Assembly (NCBI GenBank): GCA_028727105.1 | Contig: JAQYOU010000114.1 | Location: 1-32,790 of the forward strand | Origin: a bacterium | Lineage (GTDB): Bacteria > Bacillota > Clostridia > Lachnospirales > Lachnospiraceae | Direction: 5' to 3' | DNA: 32,790 nucleotides | Shown: positions 1 to 6,658 of the stretch, piece by piece | Layout: the number at the start of each line of letters is the position of its first letter | How positions within the stretch are numbered: the first letter of the stretch is position 1 | The notes under the pieces: model-generated | Databases searched by the model: none | Told to the model about the DNA's origin: nothing | Seen by the model: only the letters and a program-made list of their open reading frames with translations | Translations under genes and position numbers: made by a program

Positions 1-669
1 AGATGTATTTTTGAGTATATTTATTTTGCCCGTCCGGACAGCCACATAGACGGAAAGAGTGTCTATGCAGCCCGCATCAAGGCGGGACGTTTCCTGGCAC
101 AGGATTCTCCGGTGGAGGCAGATTTGGTAGTCGGCGTTCCGGAGTCCGGAAATGTGGCGGCCATGGGATATTCCATGGAGAGTGGGATCCCATATGGCAT
201 GGCATTTGTAAAGAACAGCTATGTGGGAAGAACCTTCATCAAGCCGGCGCAGAGCAGCCGTGAGAGCAGCGTCGCCATTAAGCTGAATGCCATGAAGGAG
301 GCAGTGGCCGGAAAACGCGTCATTATGATCGACGATTCCATCGTGCGCGGAACCACCTCCAACCGTATTGTCAACATGCTGCGTGAGGCAGGAGCGACCG
401 AGGTGCATGTCCGCATCAGCTCACCGCCGTTCTTATGGCCCTGTTACTTTGGCACGGATATTCCGGTTCGGGAGCAGCTGATCGCATACAACCGCACCAT
501 CGAGGAGATCCGTGAAGTGATCGGGGCAGACAGCCTGGGCTATCTTGAGATTGACCGGCTGGAACAGATGGTGGACGGACTCTCTATCTGTAAAGGCTGC
601 TTTACCGGCGTTTACCCGATGGAGCCGCCGAAGGATGATATAAGGGGAGAATATGTCGATAAGCGATGA
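1..669 (+). CDS. purF: Amidophosphoribosyltransferase, C-terminal part (5' end outside window)
   Basis: The first step of de novo purine synthesis: it transfers the amide nitrogen of glutamine to PRPP, giving 5-phosphoribosylamine, in the cytosol. Frame 1 is open from base 1 and reads CIFEYIYFARPDS, a PurF hallmark, before the first Met listed in the ORF track, so the gene is cut by the window edge. About 222 codons remain. The type I phosphoribosyltransferase PRPP loop VIMIDDSIVRGTTS is intact, followed by the PurF-typical RISSPPFLWPCYFGTDIP and a C-terminal CKGCFTGVYP. The N-terminal glutaminase domain is missing from view. purB lies downstream, consistent with a purine cluster, but 277 bp of repeat-filled DNA separates them. 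Confidence 0.96.
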   Translation, partial: RCIFEYIYFARPDSHIDGKSVYAARIKAGRFLAQDSPVEADLVVGVPESGNVAAMGYSMESGIPYGMAFVKNSYVGRTFIKPAQSSRESSVAIKLNAMKEAVAGKRVIMIDDSIVRGTTSNRIVNMLREAGATEVHVRISSPPFLWPCYFGTDIPVREQLIAYNRTIEEIREVIGADSLGYLEIDRLEQMVDGLSICKGCFTGVYPMEPPKDDIRGEYVDKR

Positions 670-796
670 GCAGAGCCCGGGTGGGACGTAATTTCCGCTG
701 GAGAGTTTACTCACCATGCGGAACATTGCGGAGCAGACGGATTGTGCGAACGCACGCAACGAGGAATTGCGGAGCAATTTCGAGTAGAGCTCTGCA
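670..796 (+). repeat. 127-bp structured repeat, copy 1
   Basis: First of two tandem copies lying between purF and purB. The unit starts with gcagagccc and ends with an almost complementary gagctctgc, so its ends can pair. Inside are three hairpins: a long one at 693-723 (TTCCGC...GCGGAA enclosing TGG/CCA and GAGT/ACTC), gtgcg-aa-cgcac at 744-755, and aattgc-gga-gcaatt at 765-779. No convincing ORF covers it; track ORFs here are by-products of the repeat. It could be a MITE/REP-like element or a structured RNA in the purF-purB transcript. The strand given is arbitrary. Confidence 0.85.
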
Positions 797-923
797 GCAG
801 AGCCCGGGTGGGACGTAATTTCCGCTGGGGAGTTTACTCACCACGCGGAACATTGCGGAGCAGACGGATTGTGCGAACGCACGCAACGAGGAATTGCGGA
901 GCAATTTCGAGTAGGGCTCTGCA
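797..923 (+). repeat. 127-bp structured repeat, copy 2
   Basis: Second tandem copy, differing from copy 1 by three substitutions by my reading plus the junction base. Its right end gggctctgc (914-922) is the exact reverse complement of the left end gcagagccc at 670, so the outermost ends of the pair form a 9-bp terminal inverted repeat. Two of the three differences fall in positions that are unpaired in the predicted main hairpin (the G/A internal mismatch and the C/T bulge). No direct target duplication is visible at the flanks. The element ends about 24 bp before the purB start and leaves the purB ribosome binding site intact. Confidence 0.85.
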
Positions 924-946
924 AATAACACTGAGAGGAGATAAAA

Positions 947-2380
947 ATGAGCACAGATAACTACACAAGCCCTTTGTCTGAGCGTTATGCCAGCAAGGAA
1001 ATGCAGTATATTTTTTCACAGGATATGAAGTTTCGCACCTGGCGAAAGCTCTGGATCGCACTTGCTGAGACAGAAAAAGAGCTGGGACTGGATATTACAC
1101 AGGAGCAGATCGATGAGCTGAAGGCGCATCAGGATGACATCAATTATGATGTGGCAAAGGAGCGTGAAAAGCTTGTCCGTCACGATGTCATGAGCCATGT
1201 GTATGCTTACGGACAGCAGTGTCCGAAGGCAAAGGGCATCATCCATCTGGGTGCAACCTCCTGCTATGTAGGCGATAACACGGACATCATCATTATGGCA
1301 GAGGCATTGAAGCTTGTTCGTAAAAAGCTGATCAACGTACTGGCAGAGCTTGCAAAATTTGCAGACAAATATAAAGCGCTTCCCACACTGGCATTTACCC
1401 ATTTTCAGCCGGCACAGCCTACAACCGTTGGAAAGCGGGCAACCCTGTGGATGCAGGAATTTGCCATGGACCTGGAGGATCTGGATTACGTGCTCGGCAG
1501 CTTAAAGCTGCTTGGTTCTAAGGGAACCACCGGAACACAGGCAAGCTTTAAGGAGCTGTTTGATGACAATAATGAGATCATCGACAAGATCGACCCCATG
1601 ATCGCAAAGAAGATGGGATTTGAATGCTGCTATCCGGTTTCCGGACAGACCTACTCCAGAAAGGTGGATACTCGTGTTGCAAACATCCTGGCAGGCATCG
1701 CAGCCAGTGCACACAAGTTTTCCAACGATATTCGTCTGCTGCAGCATTTAAAGGAGATCGAGGAGCCCTTCGAGAAGAACCAGATCGGATCTTCCGCTAT
1801 GGCATACAAGCGCAACCCCATGAGAAGTGAGCGTATCGCATCCCTGTCACGCTACGTGATGATCGATGCGTTAAATCCCGCCATCACCTCAGCAACCCAG
1901 TGGTTCGAGCGTACACTGGATGACTCTGCAAATAAGCGTCTGAGCATTCCGGAGGGCTTCCTTGCCATCGATGGAATCCTTGATCTGTGCTTAAACGTGG
2001 TGGACGGACTGGTCGTTTACGATAAGGTCATCACAAAGCGCCTGATGAGCGAGCTTCCCTTCATGGCAACCGAAAACATCATGATGGATGCGGTAAAGAA
2101 GGGCGGAGACCGTCAGGAGCTGCATGAGAAGATCCGCCAGCTGTCTATGGAGGCAGGAAAACACGTGAAGGTAGAAGGAAAAGACAACGACCTGTTGGAG
2201 CTGATCGCAGCAGACGAATCCTTCGGTCTGAGTCTGGAGGAATTACAGGAAAGCATGGATCCTGCAAAGTATACCGGCCGCGCAGAGTATCAGGTAGAGC
2301 AGTATCTGAAAAATGTCATTCAGCCGATCCTGGATGCAAACAAAGAAGTACTCGGTATGACCGCAGAGATTAATGTATAG
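947..2380 (+). CDS. purB: Adenylosuccinate lyase
   Basis: Catalyses two beta-eliminations in purine synthesis: SAICAR to AICAR plus fumarate, and adenylosuccinate to AMP plus fumarate. It is a cytosolic tetramer of the fumarase/aspartase superfamily. The 477-aa product is a normal length. It carries the superfamily signature GSSAMAYKRNP on the mobile loop with the catalytic serine, an upstream TSCYVGDNTD segment, and THFQPAQPTTVGKR with the conserved histidine. The start is ATG 947, preceded by gagaggag at good spacing. It is probably co-transcribed with purF through the 127-bp repeats, since I saw no separate promoter. A palindromic element begins directly after the stop codon. Confidence 0.97.
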   Translation: MSTDNYTSPLSERYASKEMQYIFSQDMKFRTWRKLWIALAETEKELGLDITQEQIDELKAHQDDINYDVAKEREKLVRHDVMSHVYAYGQQCPKAKGIIHLGATSCYVGDNTDIIIMAEALKLVRKKLINVLAELAKFADKYKALPTLAFTHFQPAQPTTVGKRATLWMQEFAMDLEDLDYVLGSLKLLGSKGTTGTQASFKELFDDNNEIIDKIDPMIAKKMGFECCYPVSGQTYSRKVDTRVANILAGIAASAHKFSNDIRLLQHLKEIEEPFEKNQIGSSAMAYKRNPMRSERIASLSRYVMIDALNPAITSATQWFERTLDDSANKRLSIPEGFLAIDGILDLCLNVVDGLVVYDKVITKRLMSELPFMATENIMMDAVKKGGDRQELHEKIRQLSMEAGKHVKVEGKDNDLLELIAADESFGLSLEELQESMDPAKYTGRAEYQVEQYLKNVIQPILDANKEVLGMTAEINV

Positions 2381-2544
2381 TTTTGAGAAGACATGCAACA
2401 CCCACGACTTCGCACGTATGGTGTGGAGTGGGTGTGCATGGCTTCTCTGAGTATCATACTTAGTGGGATGAACAAATTCCGAGCGTACATGATATCCCGC
2501 GACTTTGCACGTACGGTGCGGAGTGGAACACATGTATCTCAAAA
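2381..2544. repeat. Palindromic intergenic element with two related ~50-bp modules
   Basis: It fills the purB-SLT gap and begins at the base after the purB stop. The ends form an imperfect inverted repeat: ttttgagaagacatg at 2381-2395 against catgtatctcaaaa at 2531-2544. Two diverged copies of one module follow the pattern acatg...cgactt(c/t)gcacgta(t/c)ggtg(t/c)ggagtgg, at about 2391-2440 and 2487-2534. The first module extends into a long hairpin, gagaag-catgc-acaccca pairing with tgggtgt-gcatg-cttctc (2385-2447). No target duplication was found. Its sequence is unrelated to the 127-bp repeat and to the 18.2-kb MITE. Likely a MITE-like or REP-like element; function unknown. Confidence 0.7.
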
Positions 2545-2564
2545 AGAATATCTAGGAGAAGCAT

Positions 2565-3380
2565 ATGAAGATCACCTCAGTAACCGACGCAAATGGCATA
2601 ACGACAACGACGATAGATACGGATGCGGTATCAGGCGGTTCTGCGGATTTTTCGTCGCAGTTGAATGAATATATGAAAACAGACAGCTCTCTGAACGCAA
2701 TCTTCGAGAAGGCCGCAAAGTCCTATGGCGTGGATGTTGAGCTGTTAAAGGCCATGGCAAAGGCTGAGTCTGACTTTGACCCAAACGCCACCAGTAAGAG
2801 CGGAGCCATGGGCATCATGCAGCTGATGCCGGCAACGGCCAAGGGACTGGGCGTGACAGATGCTTATGATCCGGAACAGAACATCATGGGAGGGGCAAAA
2901 TATATTGCCTCTCTCCTTGATAAATATGATGGTAATGTGTCCTATGCACTTGCTGCGTACAACGCAGGCAGCGGAAATGTGGACAAGTACGGGGGGATCC
3001 CGCCTTTCGAGGAGACACAAAACTATGTGACAAAGATCCTTGGCTATCTGCAAAACGGCGGTGTTGAGGTCCCGGACCGGTGGACAAGCGTTACAGGTGG
3101 GTCAGACTCATCGGAAGATATGCTCACGGATGCGTTGAAGCAGCTGTTTACCCGTGAGGATTATGAGGATTTCCTGCGCCTGTTTTTGGAACGGCTGTCA
3201 CAGCGTTTGGAGGAAAAGGTATCCGGAATAGGGAATGAGAACTCAGATGAGAAAGCTGACTCAGATCCTGCAGATAACGAGGAAGCAGATGTGAGCGATG
3301 CCTATATCGCCTTCCGCAATTTTGGCAATACGAACCGGATGGCAGTGTATTTAAAGCCTTCTGAAAAAATATTAAAATAA
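2565..3380 (+). CDS. Lytic transglycosylase, SLT domain
   Basis: Expected to cleave the MurNAc-GlcNAc glycan bond of peptidoglycan with formation of 1,6-anhydroMurNAc. The 271-aa product has an SLT (Slt70-like, lysozyme-fold) domain at about residues 45-165: catalytic Glu68 in KAESDF, then [14 protein letters not shown], the classic motif, and [17 protein letters not shown]. The C-terminal third is acidic and probably disordered. I see no signal peptide or membrane segment, which is unusual for a wall enzyme. Export by another route, such as a flagellar rod-type lytic enzyme, is possible but only inferred. The start ATG 2565 has taggag 6 bases upstream. The next gene on the strand is tRNA-Thr. 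Confidence 0.9.
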   Translation: MKITSVTDANGITTTTIDTDAVSGGSADFSSQLNEYMKTDSSLNAIFEKAAKSYGVDVELLKAMAKAESDFDPNATSKSGAMGIMQLMPATAKGLGVTDAYDPEQNIMGGAKYIASLLDKYDGNVSYALAAYNAGSGNVDKYGGIPPFEETQNYVTKILGYLQNGGVEVPDRWTSVTGGSDSSEDMLTDALKQLFTREDYEDFLRLFLERLSQRLEEKVSGIGNENSDEKADSDPADNEEADVSDAYIAFRNFGNTNRMAVYLKPSEKILK

Positions 3381-3393
3381 ATTGTTTTTACTG

Positions 3394-3422
3394 TTGACAA
3401 TCATTCGACGTTATAGTATATT
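3394..3422 (+). promoter_or_regulatory. Promoter of tRNA-Thr
   Basis: TTGACA at 3394-3399, a 17-bp spacer, then TATATT at 3417-3422. Transcription would start near 3429, about 28 bp before the mature tRNA. Confidence 0.75.
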
Positions 3423-3456
3423 ATTATTCGTTGAGTGCTTCAACAACACACAACAA

Positions 3457-3529
3457 GCTGCCGTGGCTCAGGCGGTAGAGCGTCGCATTGGTAGTGCGGA
3501 GGTCACGGGTCCGATTCCCGTCGGCAGCT
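3457..3529 (+). tRNA. tRNA-Thr (anticodon GGT)
   Basis: A complete cloverleaf can be drawn. The acceptor GCTGCCG pairs with CGGCAGC, the D-stem is GCTC/GAGC, the anticodon stem TCGCA/TGCGG has a TTGGTAG loop giving anticodon GGT, and the T-arm is ACGGG-TCCGATT-CCCGT. The 3' CCA is not encoded (TTTC follows). The track ORF starting at 3382 reads straight through this tRNA and its terminator, so that N-terminus is not real. Confidence 0.96.
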
Positions 3530-3532
3530 TTC

Positions 3533-3561
3533 AGGTACAAGCATTAGCTTGTACCTTTTTT
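3533..3561 (+). terminator. Intrinsic terminator of tRNA-Thr
   Basis: A perfect 10-bp stem, aggtacaagc/gcttgtacct, with loop atta, is followed by a run of T. Confidence 0.88.
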
Positions 3562-3663
3562 CTTGTTTTCTTTTCTGAAAAAGCTTTCCTTATAATTTTA
3601 CACAAGAAATGCATACTAGATACATATCACAATCAGCCTATAATTGGCAGGAGGAGTATGCCT

Positions 3664-5652
3664 ATGAAAAACCATTTGAAAGATCAGACAAGCCCATACC
3701 TATTACAGCACGCAGGCAACCCGGTAGACTGGTATCCGTGGTGTGAGGAGGCATTTTTGTGTGCAAAAAAAGAAGATAAACCCATATTTCTGAGTATTGG
3801 CTACAGTACCTGTCACTGGTGTCACGTCATGGCTCACGAGAGTTTTGAGGATGAAGAAATCGCAGAGATCCTAAATCGGTATTTTATCTCGATCAAGGTT
3901 GACAGGGAAGAGCGTCCGGACATAGATAATATTTATATGACCGTATGTCAGGCGTTTACAGGAAGCGGAGGCTGGCCCACAACGATCTTTCTGACGCCGG
4001 AGCAGAAGCCGTTTTTTGCAGGAACATATTTTCCAAAGACTTCTGCTTACGGTCGGATCGGCTTGGAAGAGCTGCTTTTGCAGGTGCACGAGCGCTGGGA
4101 AACAAACAGGGAGCGTCTGCTTTCGTCCGCGGAGGAGATTACCGCCATCTTACAAAAAGATGCACTGAGAAAGAGGCGTCTGACTGCAGGAGAGCATGCA
4201 AGCGAAGCCGGTTTGGGGCTAAGGCTTGTCCATCAGGCAGTCGCGATTTTCAAGGAAAGCTTTGATGAACAGTTGGGTGGTTTTGGAGAGGCTCCCAAAT
4301 TTCCCACTCCACACAACTTGTTGTTTCTTATGCGCTACTACGAAAAAAACGGAGATCAGGATGCGTTACGAATGGCAGAAAAGACCTTGCTTCAGATGTA
4401 CCGGGGCGGTCTCTTTGACCATGTTGGCGGTGGTTTTTGCAGATATTCTACAGATGCGGCGTTTCTGGTTCCTCATTTTGAAAAAATGCTGTATGACAAT
4501 GCCTTGCTGATTTTGGCCTATTGCAAGGCATATCAGCTTACAAAAAAAGAGGTCTATCTCGATGTGGCACAAAAAACGGCTCTTTTTGTACTGCGTGAAA
4601 TGACTTCACCCGAAGGAGCATTTTACAGCGCAAAGGATGCGGACAGTGAGGGCGAAGAGGGAAAGTATTATCTGTTTGAACCGGAAGAAATCATTCGTGT
4701 ACTTGGTGAGGAGGCAGGAAAAGATTTTAACAGCTATTATAATATCACAGAGAATGGGAATTTTGAGGGGAAAAGCATTCCGAATCTGTTGCATCACAAG
4801 ACGGTAAAGGAAGGAAACGGATTTGCAGAGCAGGAGGATATTGATGAGTATCGCGCTGCTGTTTATGAGTACCGGAGCCACCGCTATGCGCTGCATCTGG
4901 ACGATAAGATCCTTACCTCATGGAACGCTTTGATGATCGCAGCTTTGTGCACTCTGTACCGGGTGAGCAGAAAACAGATTTATCTGGAGGCGGCCCTGCA
5001 GGCGTGGGAATTTTTCGGTGTCCGGCTATGTAAAACAGATACTCTGTATGTCAGCTATCGGAACGACAAGCAGGGCGGAAAGGGATTCCTGGATGATTAT
5101 TCGTTCTGTATCTATGCATTGCTGGCGCTGTATGGAGCTACGCTGGATCGAAAATTTATCCGTCAGGCAGAAGTGTTTTGTAAAAAGACTGTTTTAGACT
5201 TTTATGATCAGGAGCGCGGTGGATTTTTTCTTTATGGAAAAGATCATGAGCAGCTGGTGCTGCGACCGAAAGAAACCTATGATGGAGCCGTTTTCAGCGG
5301 AAATTCGGCGATGGCATACAATCTGGTACAGCTGTCGTTACTTACCGGTGATGAGCGGATGCAACAGCTGTCAAAGACGCAGCTGTCGTTCATGAGTGAT
5401 GAGGCAGCTGGTTATCCGGCAGGTTATTCCATGTATCTTCTGGCATTATTGGACTATACGGATGAACCAGATCGAGTGACAATTGTGCGGAAACATCCCG
5501 GAGACCTGAATGGACTTGCATGCCGCATTCCACTGGATATGGTGGTGGTCATTCATGACCATCCGGATGAGAGCTATCCGTTGAAAAACGATCAGACCAC
5601 ATATTATGTCTGCAGGAAGCATTCCTGCCAGCCACCGTCGAATGAGCTCTGA
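3664..5652 (+). CDS. YyaL/SSP411-family thioredoxin-domain protein (DUF255)
   Basis: A member of the widely conserved YyaL family (bacterial relatives of mammalian SPATA20). It has an N-terminal thioredoxin-like domain fused to an (alpha/alpha)6-barrel resembling N-acylglucosamine 2-epimerases/glycoside hydrolases. Its biochemical role is not settled. The N-terminus [17 protein letters not shown] is diagnostic, and the CxxC-like motif is C50-H-W-C53 in [20 protein letters not shown] and FHKMLYD-like [10 protein letters not shown] further support the family. I set the start at ATG 3664: ggcaggaggag lies 7 bases upstream, whereas ATG 3658 is too close. This gives 662 aa, a usual length. The longer 756-aa track ORF includes the tRNA and is wrong. 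No signal peptide, so probably cytosolic. Confidence 0.93.
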   Translation: MKNHLKDQTSPYLLQHAGNPVDWYPWCEEAFLCAKKEDKPIFLSIGYSTCHWCHVMAHESFEDEEIAEILNRYFISIKVDREERPDIDNIYMTVCQAFTGSGGWPTTIFLTPEQKPFFAGTYFPKTSAYGRIGLEELLLQVHERWETNRERLLSSAEEITAILQKDALRKRRLTAGEHASEAGLGLRLVHQAVAIFKESFDEQLGGFGEAPKFPTPHNLLFLMRYYEKNGDQDALRMAEKTLLQMYRGGLFDHVGGGFCRYSTDAAFLVPHFEKMLYDNALLILAYCKAYQLTKKEVYLDVAQKTALFVLREMTSPEGAFYSAKDADSEGEEGKYYLFEPEEIIRVLGEEAGKDFNSYYNITENGNFEGKSIPNLLHHKTVKEGNGFAEQEDIDEYRAAVYEYRSHRYALHLDDKILTSWNALMIAALCTLYRVSRKQIYLEAALQAWEFFGVRLCKTDTLYVSYRNDKQGGKGFLDDYSFCIYALLALYGATLDRKFIRQAEVFCKKTVLDFYDQERGGFFLYGKDHEQLVLRPKETYDGAVFSGNSAMAYNLVQLSLLTGDERMQQLSKTQLSFMSDEAAGYPAGYSMYLLALLDYTDEPDRVTIVRKHPGDLNGLACRIPLDMVVVIHDHPDESYPLKNDQTTYYVCRKHSCQPPSNEL

Positions 5653-5659
5653 CATTTCA

Positions 5660-5688
5660 TTGACTTTATTTTCTGTGCCATTTATAAT
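5660..5688 (+). promoter_or_regulatory. Promoter of the GNAT/calpain-like unit
   Basis: TTGACT at 5660-5665, a 17-bp spacer, TATAAT at 5683-5688. It lies about 97 bp before the GNAT-like start codon, just after the yyaL-type gene ends. Near-consensus, so the two-gene unit is likely transcribed on its own. Confidence 0.7.
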
Positions 5689-5784
5689 TGAGAAAAATCC
5701 TATTTTATTTACTTTTATTATGTTTTGGTGATGTTTGACACCGGAAACGTGAAGGGGTCGAATGGTTACAGGAGGAGAGATCAT

Positions 5785-6639
5785 ATGGAGCTGATACGGT
5801 TACAACGGGATACATTATCTGAGTGGGCCGGATTTATTCCGGAAGAATTGTTTGTAGAACTGATGCACGGCGGAAGGCATTTGTACGCGGTGGGTGTAAC
5901 CTTCAAGGACAAGCCGGCAGGAGCCTTGTGCTGGGAAGAAAACGGAAAGGAATGGGTGCTTCAAAGCATTTATATTCATCCTGAATACAGGCATCTGAGA
6001 CTGGGAAGCGAGCTGGTGGCGTACCTGTCTGAGGAGATGAAAAAAAAGAACTGTGAACAGCTTTCCGTATCCTATGAGCAGGAGGGAGAACGGGAGATAT
6101 TGACACCGTTTTTACAGCGATGCGGCTTTATGATGGAGACGATGGCGATTCCGCTGGGTGTGACTACATTAGAGAAGGTCATTGAGGTACTGAAAAAAAT
6201 GGACGCCTTCCGGAAGAAGAAAGGAAGGATCCGGACCATAGATCAGCTCTCCAAGCGGGAACGGTATCTGTGTAACGCGTGGCTGCTTCAGGAGATCGGA
6301 GAAAGCATCAGCTCTTATGTGCAGGAACGTCCTGCCAGCTATGTGATCCTAAAGGAGGACGAGCTGACGGGTATCCTCTTATTCAGTGAGCAGCAAGGCA
6401 TCAGTCTGGATTACTGCTGGGTGAGACAGGATTGCATGGTGAATTTTTTTCCGCTGCTGGCAGTGGCAGCAAATGACTTTTCCGGACATTATCCGGGGGA
6501 TACGCGGATCGAGATGATCTTGTCGACTGAACAGGTACAGAGTCTGTATTCGCGTTTGCTGGGAGAAGAAAGAGAACAGATCATTTTATGTAAAGGGCAT
6601 TTTTCACCGGTGCCGAAGGAACTGTTGGTATCGTTTTAA
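5785..6639 (+). CDS. GNAT-like N-acetyltransferase, two-domain
   Basis: Resembles Gcn5-related acetyltransferases, which move an acetyl group from acetyl-CoA to an amine; substrate unknown. In the 284-aa product, residues 1-125 hold a GNAT-like fold: WVLQSIYIHPEYRHLRLGSEL fits beta4/motif A, though the usual Q/RxxGxG/A is degenerate (RHLRLGS), and FLQRCGF matches the motif B end. Residues 130-284 are not recognised and could be a second, degenerate GNAT-type domain. The start ATG 5785 has aggaggaga 8 bases upstream; the track's longer N-terminus is unlikely. The stop is 19 bp from the next gene, so the two are almost certainly co-transcribed. Confidence 0.72.
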   Translation: MELIRLQRDTLSEWAGFIPEELFVELMHGGRHLYAVGVTFKDKPAGALCWEENGKEWVLQSIYIHPEYRHLRLGSELVAYLSEEMKKKNCEQLSVSYEQEGEREILTPFLQRCGFMMETMAIPLGVTTLEKVIEVLKKMDAFRKKKGRIRTIDQLSKRERYLCNAWLLQEIGESISSYVQERPASYVILKEDELTGILLFSEQQGISLDYCWVRQDCMVNFFPLLAVAANDFSGHYPGDTRIEMILSTEQVQSLYSRLLGEEREQIILCKGHFSPVPKELLVSF

Positions 6640-6658
6640 AGGGAAGGAGAAGTAAAAT

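Noticed and set aside
670-923. CRISPR array
   Set aside because: Two 127-bp direct copies without spacers; unit length and lack of spacers exclude CRISPR.
742-960. ORFs of 72-75 aa inside the 127-bp repeats, both strands
   Set aside because: They exist only because the repeat has few stops; no RBS, no family resemblance, and they follow the repeat unit.
2393-2668. 91-aa ORF across the purB-SLT gap
   Set aside because: Starts in the palindromic element and runs out of frame into the SLT gene, which has clear domain support.
3382-3663. N-terminal extension of the YyaL-type ORF in the track (756 aa)
   Set aside because: It reads through tRNA-Thr and its terminator; a good RBS precedes ATG 3664, which gives a normal family length.
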